Assembly: GCA_029961685.1 (NCBI GenBank)
Contig: JARWKL010000001.1
Coordinates: forward strand, 51,059,062-51,123,061
Origin: Aristolochia californica
Lineage: Eukaryota > Streptophyta > Magnoliopsida > Piperales > Aristolochiaceae
Length of the DNA: 64,000 nucleotides
Direction of reading: 5' to 3'
In this document: piece by piece, positions 21,069 through 32,943 of the stretch
How the letters are laid out: every line of letters starts with the position of its first letter
Numbering within the stretch: the stretch's first letter is position 1
Position numbers and translations under genes: made by a program
The notes under the pieces: model-generated
Databases searched by the model: none
What the model was told of the DNA's origin: nothing
The model's input: only the letters and a program-made list of their open reading frames with translations

Positions 21069-21602
21069 TGTTAAGGAATAGTCCTCCATGGATTAGTAAA
21101 TACAAAGATTTTGAGCTTATTAGTTGGGAAAGAGAAGATTTTGAGCTTATTAGTTGGGAAAGAGGTTTCCTAAGTTAGTTAGTCATTTTGGGATGGGGCT
21201 TGGACCCAACTTATGAGGGCAGGTACTCATATGTGGGCCTACACCTAAACTATCCACTTATAGAGCCACAAAAGTGGGTTTACACTTAAACTATCCACTT
21301 ATAGAGCCACAAAAGAAGGCCTACACCTAAACTATCCACTTATAGAGTCATAAAAGAGGGCCTACACCTAAACTATCCACTTTTCGGGCCACAAAAGAGG
21401 GTCTACACTTAAAATTATCCACTTGTAGAGTCACAAAAGAGGGCCTACACCTAAATCAAAAGAGGGTCTACACGTGAGGGGGAGTGTTAAAGAATAGTCT
21501 CACATGGATTAGTAAATACAAAGATCTTGAGTTTATTAGTTGGGAAAGAGGTTTCCTAAGTTGACTAGTCATTTTGGGATGGAGCTTGGACCCAACTTAA
21601 CA
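21069..21602 (+). mobile_element. TRIM element, family A, copy 2 (TSD ATTAT)
   Basis: Same family as 1809-2298 but on the plus strand. LTRs 21069-about 21213 and 21485-21602 start TGTTAA.GAATAGT and the second ends CCCAACTTAACA. ATTAT flanks both sides (21064-21068, 21603-21607). The 5' LTR holds an extra copy of GATTTTGAGCTTATTAGTTG. At the first LTR/centre junction about ten bases that would include the primer site are gone (CCCAACTTATGAGGGCAGG against the expected ..AACATGGTATCAGGGCA). The centre has about six 41-bp tandem units (GGCCTACACCTAAACTATCC..). Confidence 0.9.
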
Positions 21603-21607
21603 ATTAT

Positions 21608-22801
21608 ATTTGTCTTTATTCTAAGAAAAAAATCACACAAGGCTTAGAGTCTAATGAAATTTCAAACTTTTAAGATATAGAAGAACTGAAATGTTCAAGA
21701 ATCATGGTTCATCTGAAGTCTTCGTTTTATGATTTGAAAGTGATCTTGATGATAGAGTGAAAAAAAAAAGAAAAAACCTATCACTCAAGCTCTTTCTACA
21801 TGATGAACTTATTCAAAATCAGTTTACTAAAGTCAACTTATTTTTAGAAGGCCAAAGTGTATTAATTGTACAGTCAAAAATTTATATTAGTTTTAGGAGT
21901 ATTCTTTGTTTATCAATGCAATTCAGCTACTTTTGTACTTGTTTTAGGAGTATTCTCTGCAATTCAGCCATTGTCTATTCAATGACCAATTATCCTTTTA
22001 AGGGTATAAAGTAATTTATTCTATATCAAAAGTATAACATAGAACATATTACCCAGATTTCCCTCTAGAAAGGAAGAAGAAGATTAATTTTCTTATAAAA
22101 AAAATTCAAAAATATTTTTTTAAGACTTTGTTATGTATATGCTGTTTATGATGTTAGTGCTTCAGGTATTATGAGGTAATCCTTTTTTTTTTTTATGTTT
22201 TAGAGTTTTATTGATTTTTAATTATTTTTTTAATAATTTTCTATTGGTCATCTAAAAATGAATTAGACAGCTCCCACTTCATTTTTCTCAAGTTTTCCTC
22301 TCCATTTTCGCTTTAAAATTTATTTTTATTAGCAAAGATAAGTCTCACATCTAAAATCGTTTAGACTCTATTGATGTATAAGGCTAGGTAAGAAGCTTCT
22401 TAAGTTGCTAGTCATTTTGGTATAAAACTAAATGCAACAAGATAAGTTTGAAGCCCAAGGCCCATTTTTTTTTTTTTTTTTTTTGTCATAGGCCTATTAT
22501 CTATTTGTTCTATCAAGCCAGAACATAAGAGGGTGCTCACATTGGCCAAAAATCACACACATCTAAAAGTGGTTTAGAAATTTGTTGGTCTATAAGGTTG
22601 GCCAATACATGTCTCAAATGGCTAGCCGGAACTATTTTCAATCTTAAAATTTTATCTTACAAGTATATTTATTAGTATGCTAGGAGGGTGAATGTAATTT
22701 TATAATTTTTCAAAGGTGGTTAGTGAAATTGACTATATAATAGGAAAATATAGTAGCATTCATCACCATTAATAGCAAAAGAATACAGACCATTTCCTTT
22801 T
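21608..22801. other. Intron sequence with possible decayed TRIM pair
   Basis: Two diverged stretches (about 22345-22437 and 22545-22635) share TCACA.ATCTAAAA..GTTTAGA, TCTATAAGGTT-like and GGCTAG motifs with LTRs of the TRIM-A kind, but no edges or target duplication could be fixed. No exon seen. Confidence 0.3.
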
Positions 22802-22806
22802 GATCT

Positions 22807-23240
22807 ATTTAAGTACTTATAAAATACATCAAAAGCTCTACATCTGATGGAACATAGGAAGCTAGGCCCTTAAACCCATCTCATACTAAGTTAGCCCAAC
22901 CTAGTTATCATACCCTATGTTGGGTTCCATAGGACCATAACAATCCACCATGATTTTATGTCGACATCCACGGTGGCTCACTTTAATGGCTTTCACTCTG
23001 GATTAAGTAGCTTTTTTCACCTTTGCGACGACTCTCACTTGGGCACCAGGTAGACATTTTTATAAGTCACCTCCTCTAGGATTCGAAGCCAGCTCATTTA
23101 CCAATGTTAAGTACTTAGCTAATACACCAAAAGCTCCAAAGCTAATAAAATGCAGAAAGCAAAGTCCTTAAACCTATCCCAGACTAGGCTAAACCAACCT
23201 GGTGTCCATACCCTAAGTTGGGCCCTGAAAGACCATAACA
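22807..23240 (-). mobile_element. TRIM element, family B (TSD GATCT/GATCC)
   Basis: Two 136-bp direct repeats, 22807-22942 and 23105-23240. The intact edge reads TGTTAAGTACTTAGC (the first copy is mutated to ATTTAAGTACTTAT), and both end GACCATAACA. Flanks GATCT (22802-22806) and GATCC (23241-23245) differ by one base. GCTCATTTACCAA just before the second repeat is a diverged complement of the Met-type primer site, giving minus orientation. The 162-bp centre contains CGACATCCACGGTGGCTCAC and no coding sequence. Confidence 0.8.
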
Positions 23241-23760
23241 GATCCTCACACTCTAAAATTTAGAAACCCTGCAAATTGGTGGTAATATATCTACAGTGAC
23301 AATCTTTTTATTTGGAGTATGTTGGAAATTAACTAGTTCCCTCCAAGTATAATAGCCAGTAACATATAAAAGTCACTCATCTTACTGCTCTTAAAAGGCT
23401 TAGGAAACTGTTCAACTGTATAATTCCAAACAAAAAAAATCAGCTGATCAAAGGAGAATTTATATAGGAGAGTACCATATTCATCAATAGGAGCATCATA
23501 ATCGTAGCTGGTTGCAACCAATGGTTCTCCAACTGTCCGTCCAAAATTGGTTCCCCCAAAATACTGAAAACATGGTGTTGCTTCAATTATATTGCATATA
23601 TATAAAACATGATCATGCCTTTTAACTGAACTAGTAAAATCTTGGAAATCCTTAATCAATTAGAGTTACCGTGTAATAGTTCTGAAAGGTGCCACCTGAA
23701 CAGAAAAGACCAGATCTTCAACGGGCCTATAGGGAACTGCATAACCGAAGGCTAAAAACC

Positions 23761-24300
23761 CATTGCATCAAATTATTTCTTAAAAATTATGCTTACACTC
23801 TTTTTTATGTGAATCTGTATGTTTTTATGTCGAGAAGTCATGAGAACCATAGCAAGATATTGTGGGATGAACTCTGGCTTCTCGACGTGATGTGCACTAT
23901 TTATAACCATCCACTATACTTTTTTGTCCACATTTTATGCTTGGAAGGTGAATTTGGGATAAACTGATCACAATAGAAGCCATTGCATGTGTTTATCTGC
24001 ACAATAGATGTTACTCTTCCTTGGACAAAGTGCAAACAATGGATCACTCGAGAAATAAATTAAAATAAATAGAAAATGTATCACCTAAACAATTTAAAGG
24101 CCATTGGCGGTGCCAATTCTTCATGGGAGGACTTCAATCACCATGATATAGATAATTAAGTTGTGGAGCATAATTAACACCTTACAATGAGTCGGTACGC
24201 AGATTTAGTTGAGTTGTGGAGCCCAATCCATGATATATTGACTGTTATTTTATTAAGGGTAGTTTGGAAATTTCACATTTGTAATCTGGCAGGGACTCTA
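23761..24300. other. Gap between beta-galactosidase pseudogene and copia
   Basis: Next upstream exons of beta-galactosidase would be expected here (minus) but none is recognisable. The 5' half of the gene is missing from this window. Confidence 0.4.
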
Positions 24301-25226
24301 TGAAAATCAAACATGGGCACTAGTTCCTCTTCCATCAGGCAAACAATCCATCGGCAGTGGGTCTATATGGTTAAACACAATCTGGATGGGTTAGTTGCTC
24401 GCCTTAAGGCCCGCCTCATCGTGAAAGGCTATACTCAGTGCTATGGGATCGACTATGATGAAACGTTATCTCTGGTGGCCAAATTGAACTTGATACTATC
24501 TTATTGTCTCTTGTTGCTAATTCTTCTTGGTCGGTCTATCAGCTTGATGTAAAAATGTTTTCCTCAATGGGGATACAAAGGAAGAAATTTATATGTAACA
24601 ACCACCTAGATTTATGGTTGGGGGAGAGTTGGTACGCTGATTGAAGAAATCCCTCTATGGTTTGATAAATTTAGCCAAGCACTAATACGATCCGGATTTC
24701 ACATATGCTTCGTAGATCACTTTGTTTCTTAAAGACACACCTAAAGGGAAAATGCTTTTGGTCGTCTATGTTAATGATATTGTCTTAACCAGTAGTGATC
24801 TCGAGGGCATTCAAAAAAACAAGGAAAAGATATGAGAAAAGTTCAAGACAAAAGATCTTGGACTACTTAAATACTTTCTGGGTATTGAAGTACTACAGTC
24901 CAAACATGGGATTATACTTTCTCAAAGGAAGTATGTCCTTGATCTACTGGAGAAGACATGATTGATGGGTTGTAGACCAGTCGAAACCCCTATGGATTCA
25001 AGCAAAAAAATATCTACAGGCACTGGAGAAGATGTGGATATCGAAAAATATTAAAGATTTGTTGGGAAACTCATTTATATCTATGTAACAAGGTCCAATA
25101 TATCATATGCAATAAGTGTGGTGAGTCAATACTTGCATAAACCACATCTTACTCATTGGCAAGCACTGGAAAGAATATTATAATACTTGAAAGGAGCTTC
25201 AGGAAGAGGGCTTCTCTATAAGAACT

Positions 25227-25602
25227 TGTTACGGTCCCGGATCTCACACGACGGTTCACAGGGAAGAAGGTGAAGGAGAAGAAAATCAAGCACTAAGGGG
25301 AACTTGAAACCCTAGGTTCATTGAGGAGAATGCACACCCTAGAGCTCATTGCAGAGAACTCCAAATCCCTTGTTTAACCAAAAATCAAGACTTCTTTTCC
25401 TATTCCACTTTCCCCCTAAGTATGGTTGGCGCCAACCAAAGTTCAAAATGAATAATTACAATAATACCCCTATGACATACTAACTCAACAATTGAAATAA
25501 AATGAAGGAAAAGCACATTGAAAGGAAAGCAATTAACTTAATAACTAATTGACTCAGCCACGGAGCCTCGGCATGACTCGGCCTACTATTGAGTTCATAA
25601 CA
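25227..25602. mobile_element. Solo-LTR-like insert in copia C1
   Basis: A 376-bp segment from TGTTACGGTCCCGG to GAGTTCATAACA splits the copia RNase H frame exactly between LLYKN and HFNVEG. TG..CA ends suggest a solo LTR, but the flanks (GAACT and TTATG) are not duplicated. Confidence 0.5.
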
Positions 25603-26086
25603 TTATGGTCACTTCAACGTAGAAGGGTTCTCATATGTAGACTGACAGAAAATCTACTTCAATATTATACAATGATTGGAGGGAACTTGGTTACATGGAG
25701 AAGCAAGAAACAAAATGTAGTTGCAAGGTCTAATGCAAAAGCAGAATACAATTGCATGGCACACATAGTTAGTGAGCTTCTATGGATCTGGTCCCCTCTT
25801 TCTAAATTGAAATTCTATAAAGAAACTCCTATGGATCTACATTGCGATAACAAGCGGTAATTCATATCACCTCAAATCAAGTCTTCCATGAGAGAACAAA
25901 GCACATTGAGGTAGACAACTTCTTCATACAAGAGAAATTCTAAACTGGTATATTATCTCTCAAACATTTCTCCTCACATAGGCAAGTTGCATACATCCTC
26001 ACCAAACAAGTCACTCATAAAATTTTGTCCGCCATTTGCGGCATGTTGGGCATATACAATGTTTTCTCACCCCCAGCTTGAGGGGG

Positions 26087-26517
26087 TGTTAGAAGGCGGG
26101 ACCAAACCCACCATGCCCACACGAGTTGGTATGATGAGTCATCACACGAGGTAGAATCCTCTTCATACAAGGCAATCTTCCTCGATTAATATAATTGATT
26201 GGTCTTCCTTTGATTGATGTAGTTTAGCTAATCATGTTTGATGTAATTAGGGTCCTAATTGATTGAGGAGTTTCCCCAAATATGTAATGGAAATGGTATA
26301 AATAGGGATCTTGGTTGAAGCCTTCAATCAAACTCTCTTCTTCTTAAATTCATAGAAGAATCTCTCTCTTAGCCTAAAGTATCTCTTCTCCCTTTTCTCT
26401 TCTCTCCTCTCTACCCGAGCTCTCTCTCTTTTTGCTCTTTTCTTCTCTTTTCTCTCCTCTCTCTTCTCCCTCTTTCATCTTGCTCGAGGTTTCAAACATG
26501 GGGTCCTAAATTCAACA
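26087..26517 (+). repeat. Copia C1 3' LTR
   Basis: 431 bp from TGTTAGAAGGCGG to AAATTCAACA, directly after the polypurine tract. Contains TATAAATA (26297-26304) followed by a CT-rich leader-like stretch, the usual LTR promoter layout. Confidence 0.75.
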
Positions 26518-27753
26518 TATGGGAATTTAAGGAGAATTTAACCCACGTATTCCATACCAAAGATTTTGGTTTGTTAAAATGTTTTCTCGGTATAGAAGTA
26601 CTTCAATCTAGTCATGGCATAGTTATGTCACAAAGGGCATAAGTGTCCGATTTACTTAAAGAACACAAGGACGCTTGATTGTAAACTGATTGATAATCGT
26701 ATGGAACCAAATGTTAAATTATTAACCGAATCTAGAGAGAAATTGTAGATGATGGAAAAATTCAATGATTGGTTGAAAACCTTATTAATTTCACAATGAC
26801 CAGATCGGATATCCCATACTAGATCAATGTTATTAGCTAGGTTATGCATTAACCACAACAACCTCATTGCTTGGCATTACAAAGAATCCTTTGGTACCTC
26901 AAGAAAATCAAAGTCAAGGTTTATTATATAAATGTCTTGGATAAACCAATATTGAAGGATTTCTAGATGCAGATAGGGTTGGTTTTCTTGATGACAAAAA
27001 AATCTACTTTAGGTTATTTCACCACTATTGGAGGCAACTTGGTCACCTGGAGAAGCAAAAAACAAAGTGTGATAGCTCAAGCCAGTGTTAAAATAGAATA
27101 TAAGTTATAGCTCCTACAATAAATGAATTGTTGTGGCTTAAGTCTTTACTGATAGAACTTAGTTTTCCAATAACCAATCCCATGCAACTACATTGTGATA
27201 TTTTTCATATTAATTTCATATTACAGTCAATCCAGTCTTTCATGAAAGAATAAAACACATCAAAATTGATTAATATTTTGTTCAAGAGAAACTACAAGTT
27301 TGTGTCATATTTATGCAATATATTTCCCTTTAGAATTCAACTAGCAGGCATTTTCATAAAAGCCATTGCAGTAATACCACTTGGTACAACTTGCAAAAAA
27401 CTTAGTATATTTGATATTTTTTGCACCAACTAGAGGGGGCATGTTGAAGAAATACTAAATGGTATATCTTGTAATTAAGGGATTGAGTGGCATACATTGT
27501 AATTACTAAGTGTTTTAAGTTCCTTTTCACGTTTATCGTGTATTAGGATTTCTAGCCTTGATTATAAATAAAACATCATGAGGGAGGAGAGGCTCATACT
27601 TGAGCTCTCCTTTTGTGGTTCAAACCCCTAAATAGAGCTCTCTTCTTTCTCTCCTTTTAAGATCTTTTTTCTCTCTTTTTTGCCTTTTCCTTCTTCTCAC
27701 CTTTCTTCACCTTAACTCCACCTCTTTGAAGGATGAAACTCTAGAATCTAACA
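26518..27753 (+). mobile_element. Ty1/copia remnant C2 with 3' LTR
   Basis: Begins inside reverse transcriptase (degenerate TKDFGLLKCFLGIEVLQSSHG, with CGGTATAGAAGTACTTCAATC) and runs through RNase H pieces (GYFTTIGGNLVTWRSKKQ). A polypurine tract AACTAGAGGGGGCA precedes its LTR 27442-27753 (TGTTGAAGAAATAC to AATCTAACA, with TATAAATA at 27563-27570). Since C2 starts mid-RT exactly where C1 ends, C1 was probably inserted into C2 and the C2 5' half has since been lost. Confidence 0.78.
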
Positions 27754-28523
27754 AATTACTTTATTCAAAATATTACCTGTGGAATTATATTTTGAAATCA
27801 TCAATATACACTTTATGTGATCCCCCATATTTGCAAAACCAAACTTATATATAGAATTCTGTTAATTATACTATATCCATGCATATTATGCAAAAAAGGT
27901 ATTACTCCTTTGCAATCTTCTCTTTTCCCCATTGCCGCATGTGCAATTTTGAACTGTTCTGGTTGTATATAACAAATCGTATTACTGCAACATTCGATCC
28001 TTGCCAGACCATGAAAGGGCTTAAAGAAATTAACTCTCCAATTGGCAAGCTATCATCTACATTTTGAATTTTTCAAGTTTCAATCAATTTACTAGCTTTT
28101 GGATGAAAGGCGTCTGAACGTTGAAAACTTGTAATCACTTCCATGTGAACCAGCAACTAACTGTTGCATAAGTAATATATCTCAATAGCTGATAACGCTT
28201 AAGGCAATATATTTTTAAGATGTTTTTAGCAATATCTTCTAAAAATTTAAAAAATCTGTGAAATCGAATTTCAAAAGCAGGAAAAATCATATGCAGCCAT
28301 CCCACAATCTGGTGCTAGCAGTCGATCATACTATTGATCATACTATTGATATTATGAGTCGGAGGACAGTAAGAAGTCAATAATAAATTCAGTTTGTGCA
28401 GTTCTAGCAATCTCTCTTACTATAACAATCTAGTAGTGATTCAAACCTTTCAGAAATATATGAACAGAAAATGTTTCGGGGTCTAGTTCAGCCATTAGAG
28501 GGACTAGATTCCCAGCAACAGAA
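27754..28523. other. Downstream flank of YLS8/DIM1
   Basis: AT-rich, no other gene recognised. The part nearest 28523 is presumably the 3' untranslated region of the minus-strand gene. Confidence 0.45.
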
Positions 28524-30382
28524 TCAGTATCGGTACTTGGTTGAGTAATCTTTGGGAGCAATGACCAGACCACGACCTTTCCTTGCTCCCCTGTAGACAG
28601 TCTCAACAATATCTATGAACTCTTGCTTATCTTTGAGAGCCCAGTTGATTTTGTTGTTGTTTCCAGTGCCCAGATCAATCATAATATGCTTGTTCCGGAA
28701 GAAGAACATGATTGTCGAGGGGTCATACAGCTCATACATAGTGTTGAAGTCAGGCACCTCAGTTATATCAACTAAATAAATCACTGCAAAGTTCTTGATT
28801 GTCTCTGCAACTGAAGCTAAAACTTCATCCATCTGCAGAAAATAATAAACAACGAAATCACATCTGAACCAGAACCCTTAACGGATAGTTTCAAGCAAAA
28901 TAGCAACAGAACACCGACTAAAATGAGACATATAAACATGCATATTGATTCCCCCAAGTAGTTATGCACAAGAGTAAGCATTCTCTACATAATGACTATA
29001 TTGATGAAGAAGTTACTTGTTACCCAAGAAATAATTTATGGAAAGTAAGGCAAATGTACAAATGTACGAGCAGTTGTAGCAGAGATGCAGGAAACACCGG
29101 TTCTTGTGCCCCTTGGAGGTGAACACAGGAACAAGATCCAAGAACAAAATTACAACCTAGTGCCTGTCTTATGGAAATCAATAAAGACATTATAATTCCA
29201 TCAACATCGTATATGCAAAAATCAAATTGGAACAGGGGGAAACAAAACGAACACAAAATTATAACACTGTTTTGCAAAATAACCTAATCAACACGAGAAG
29301 AAGAAAGGAGAAATTTCACCATGACAAACAGATTACTACAGAGGTAACCCAGGTTAGATAGTTCCAAACTCACAATCAGAGATGCCCAAACCCACAATTA
29401 TTTGCCAATTAGATTGGCAAGCAAGCAACAAAATCATTTCTAGCCTAAATTTTAGAAATTATAGACAAATATTTTCTAGAATTACCAAAGCACGCACACA
29501 TTACCATCTCAGCTGTGGGATAGCTCACCCACAAAAAGGTCAGAAGGTCAGAAAAAGTTTGACTGAAAATTCATGTTGCTCTTTCTAGTGATCCAGGATT
29601 CTTACAGACAAATGCCATAGGACTCAAACAAAAGGAAATTGACAGGGATATTTGGTCAAAGAACATTCCATCAATATTTGTTAGCCTTAGATTTACACAG
29701 CATCATGCACTCAATTGACACTTGCAGCAGTAATACCAGATGTCCTTACTTGTTTTAACAATGCGAGATCACCTAAACTGTGAAGAGAAAGACAACAGCG
29801 AGTAACAGAAATTGGTCAAATTCACCACTACAAATATTGAATCAAAACTTGCCTCATATTGATGCAAATAATCAATTAAGCAAATAAAAAGACTAGCAAT
29901 CCAAATATATAATAACAAGAAGAATAACAAACTTGACATCATTAATTATTGGTCAATTAAAAGCGCAGCATAACTGGTAGACCCGTTAACTGAAGGTGAA
30001 ATTTCACAATGTTTTCCACATCCAGTCTAATAACCTATTTAAAAGACAACAATCAAGGACCATCTATCAGGGGTTCTGGTCGCTGAATTTCAAGGGTTCA
30101 TGTCAACAAATTGCTCAGGGTTACAACGACTATATATAGGAAACCAAGAACCTAGGGTTAAGAAATTTGAAAGATTTTAAAAATATCTCCGCCAAGCTAT
30201 TTAACTCCTTCCAAAACCAAAACAAAAAAAAATGAATGAAGAAAAAGGATGCTAATAACTACCTGCATACAGGTTTCATCCCAGTCATGACCGAAGCGAA
30301 TAATGACCAGGCGTTCTTCCTCGGCAAGGATGGCCTGGTCCACGGCCCAACCGGTGTGCAGATGAGGCAAAAGGTAAGACAT
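28524..30382 (-). CDS. YLS8: U5 snRNP thioredoxin-like protein DIM1 (YLS8)
   Basis: Spliceosomal 15-kDa thioredoxin-fold protein, part of the U5 snRNP and U4/U6.U5 tri-snRNP in the nucleus, needed for pre-mRNA splicing and first known from yeast Dim1/Dib1. Two exons on the minus strand: 30263-30382 (40 codons, MSYLLPHLHTGWAVDQAIL.. to DETCMQ) and 28524-28832 (102 codons, MDEVLASVAETIKNFAVIYL.. to APKDYSTKYRY, then stop). They are joined by a 1430-bp GT-AG intron in phase 0. The spliced product is 142 residues, the usual family length, with no lesion. DVTEVPDF/YDPSTIMFFFRNK and DLGTGNNNKINWA are all kept. The second exon begins ATG, so an unspliced reading would give a false short start. It is the best preserved gene in the window. 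Confidence 0.96.
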
Positions 30383-31534
30383 CTTTCCCTGAAGAGAAGC
30401 AAATTTAAAGATTTTTTAGTAAAGCAAATTAAAAGAAAAGCAGACTACCACAGACACCTTAAGTAGATTTGATGTGAGAAAGATTTTTGTAACAGATAAA
30501 AAAACACGAAATTAATAACCAATAAGAAGAGTAGCAACACTGAAGAAAAGGAAGGAAAGAAGGAGGTTTTCTCACATTGATCCAGAAAAAACATAAAAGC
30601 TTGTCAAATTTGAAATGTGTGCTCAAAAACCTTTCATGGTTCTTCAGTTTAACATAATATTTATAAAACTAAAAAAAGAAATTCTTCATAATATTTGATA
30701 AATAGAAAAGGTGGAGAAATGCAAGTGACATATTAACTCTAATTGAGCATTTCTAATTGAGGCACAAATCATTGATAACACAATAAAGAAGCAGAGAACA
30801 TCTCTCTAACACAAAATTTTCAGGAGCAGACTAACAATTCATGTCAATTGCTTTCCAAGATACATTAGGCACTAAAGTTATCTTCACAAAGGGCAACCAA
30901 AAACCACTTGGAGGTAGGATGACTTCTAGAAGTTGAACTGACCAAAGGCAAAGCTTTTCTTTTCCTGAAACATCCAACTAGGCACTAAATTGTGAGACCA
31001 TGTTCTAGAAAAGAAATGCATAGTATAGAAGTAAAAAAATGTTGTGTGAAGTGAATTGGGGTCCAGCCCAAGCTGTCAGCCATATCATTTCTCTCTCACA
31101 TGAGAGGGAGATAAAATAGAAACAAAAAAAATCCCTATTGAACGTAGCAGGAAAAAGTGATAAAGAGGATAAGAAAAAGAGAGAGAACAAAAGGTGAAAC
31201 TTCTCTTCAAAATTTCAGAGAAAAGAAAGGTGACAACACTCTTGCGCATGCGATGTATCGATACATCCACCACAGCTCCAATCTGCAACTTGGTGATATA
31301 CAAGCTCTTGAAAGATGTTATTTGGGTACCTCACACATTGTTAGAAGATGGTTTTTGGGTCTGGTATTTCTCTTATTTTTCAAATTTAATGGTATTTCTT
31401 TATTTATCTTTGAAATCTTCACTTTTGGGCAAAACTTGAGAAGAAGAAAAATTGAACACTCACTATTCCTAAGGGAAAATTTTCTCTCGAAATAGATCCA
31501 TGCTTTTACCCTCTAAAATGGACATCCACGTTAA
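30383..31534. other. Upstream region of YLS8/DIM1
   Basis: Contains the promoter and 5' untranslated region of the minus-strand gene; a start site could not be fixed. No other gene. Ends at the TSD (31535-31539) of the gypsy element. Confidence 0.45.
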
Positions 31535-31952
31535 ATCTTTGATAGACCCCAAATTAGAGGGTGATTAATTGGTCAGGGGCATTTTGGGAATTTAATTAAT
31601 GGGTCAGGGGTATTTTGGGAATTTAATAATGTAAGTGTTTTCGGGAGGGAACTTAGGGGAGGACGAAGGGAGAAGGGGGATCGTCGTTTTGATTATTCAG
31701 AGGAGCGTAGCTCAGGGAGAATACTGGTCTCTCGAATACCAGAGTTATCGGTGACTATTTCCGGCGAGTCTTACATCGATTTCGACAGAGTTCCCGTTTC
31801 TAGTCGTGGATCGTATTCGCATCAGGAGACGTATCTCTCCGGGAGTATTCTTGTCGATTTGGGGGATTTCGGCAAGGAAGGGAAGGTTCGTTGTTATTTC
31901 CTTCGTTTGTTTTGGCTTGAACATCTTTATTCCTGCTTTGGGGTATATCATT

Positions 31953-31964
31953 TGGTATCAGAGC
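31953..31964 (+). promoter_or_regulatory. Primer binding site of G1, tRNA-iMet type
   Basis: TGGTATCAGAGC, two bases after the 5' LTR, complementary to the 3' end of plant initiator tRNA-Met. Confidence 0.88.
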
Positions 31965-32943
31965 ATTGGCTGGGTTCGCATCTGGAGCTCGGCAATGAAA
32001 AGGAATTTCTGTTTTTCGATTTTGGTGGCATTCAAGTCTTCGGCTTACTGAATCGGAAGATATCTGAGGCTTCGGGAGCGTCGTCTGCTCAAAGAAGGTG
32101 GGTTCTGTTACGATTTCGGCAGTAAGGAGATCGGAAGCGTCGTCTGTTGAGAGTTGAGGGGAGCCTCGACTTCAACGATTGGTAGAGAAGAAGAAGAGTA
32201 AAAAAAACAAATTGAAAAGAGAGTGAAAACGCTTCTCATGGAGACTACCAGAATGGAATCGAGGGTGGATTCGGTGGAAGGAATAGTTAGCTCAATAAGG
32301 AATGTGACGCCGGACAGGATAGCGATTATCCTGTACGCAAATCCAGCTGACAATCACGGGAGGAACGCACGAAATCCGCCCTGAAATCGTAGAGAAATTC
32401 CCTAAATCGATTCACAAATCAATATCATCCAACTCCCAGAGAAACCTCTAAACAACCTTTTAAACAAATTCAACGCCCCCGACAAGCCCAGGTTGCAGCT
32501 CGGAATAACACGAACCCAAACCCTAAGAATTATGGTCCAACCTGGGTTCAATACAAAAGATCCGAGTAAATATCCGAATATGGATCCGACTCCGACTAAA
32601 GATCTGATTAAGGATCCAACTATTTATATCAATCTGATTAAGGATCCGACTTATTACTCAGGATCCGAATATATACCCGCATCAGATATTCTCGCATGCA
32701 TCAGTCTCCTCGGGTTGGAAACAACTTGCCCTCGAGTTCATAATAACTTCAGCGGAACCCAAAAAACGAAGGACACAAGGGTGAGACATGAAAAACATCT
32801 GAAGTCCGCAAATGACACGCGGGAATGGCCAGCTTCTCCTGCTCAGGCGGTAGGCCAGGAGGATGATCCTCCGTGACGTCTCTAGGCTCAACCTCTACTA
32901 AAAACATGGCGAGCGGAGGATGAGTGAGTCTTGCCGAATGAGA

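Larger units (their letters stand above)
16627..23760 (-). pseudogene. BGAL: Beta-galactosidase (GH35) pseudogene, 3' part
   Basis: Plant GH35 enzymes remove terminal beta-galactose from cell-wall polysaccharides. Minus-strand exon pieces, in order: 23678-23760 (AVPYRPVEDLVFSV, then GGTFQNYYT); 23476-23563 ([23 protein letters not shown]); 20675-20839 (VHIYHKYSEGCATF, FFNGNSYNLPAWSVSILPDC, NTAK); 19287-about 19363 (LSWYKEPVGIWSNNSFTAR); 18063-18169 (LHVESLGHAALTFVNKRFT); 17276-17337 (GLIGLESGLQDLSYDELTYQ); 16627-16723 (MPQGECGQFHHGNC, C-terminal SUEL-type lectin domain). Lesions: a deletion with frameshift between FSV and GGTF, and a 2-base insertion in the lectin exon (GACCTGGG for FG). The catalytic 5' half and several exons are absent; copia remnants begin at 24.3 kb. 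A SINE, a Cassandra and two TRIMs lie in the introns. Confidence 0.85.
24300..26517 (+). mobile_element. Ty1/copia remnant C1 with 3' LTR
   Basis: Starts in the linker before reverse transcriptase (NQTWALVPLPSGKQSIG) and runs into KARLIVKGYTQCYGIDYDET, the RT start. Fragments of the YVDD region, KYFLGIEV and the RNase H domain (GGNLVTWRSKKQNVVARSNAKAE, MAHIVSELLW, DLHCDN) follow in shifting frames to about 26060. A polypurine tract CAGCTTGAGGGGG precedes the 3' LTR at 26087. No 5' LTR, gag or integrase is present. Interrupted by an LTR-like insert at 25227. Confidence 0.8.

Noticed and set aside
22345..22635. Possible third TRIM-like repeat pair
   Set aside because: Similarity between the two halves is too weak to fix ends, and no target duplication or primer site is clear.
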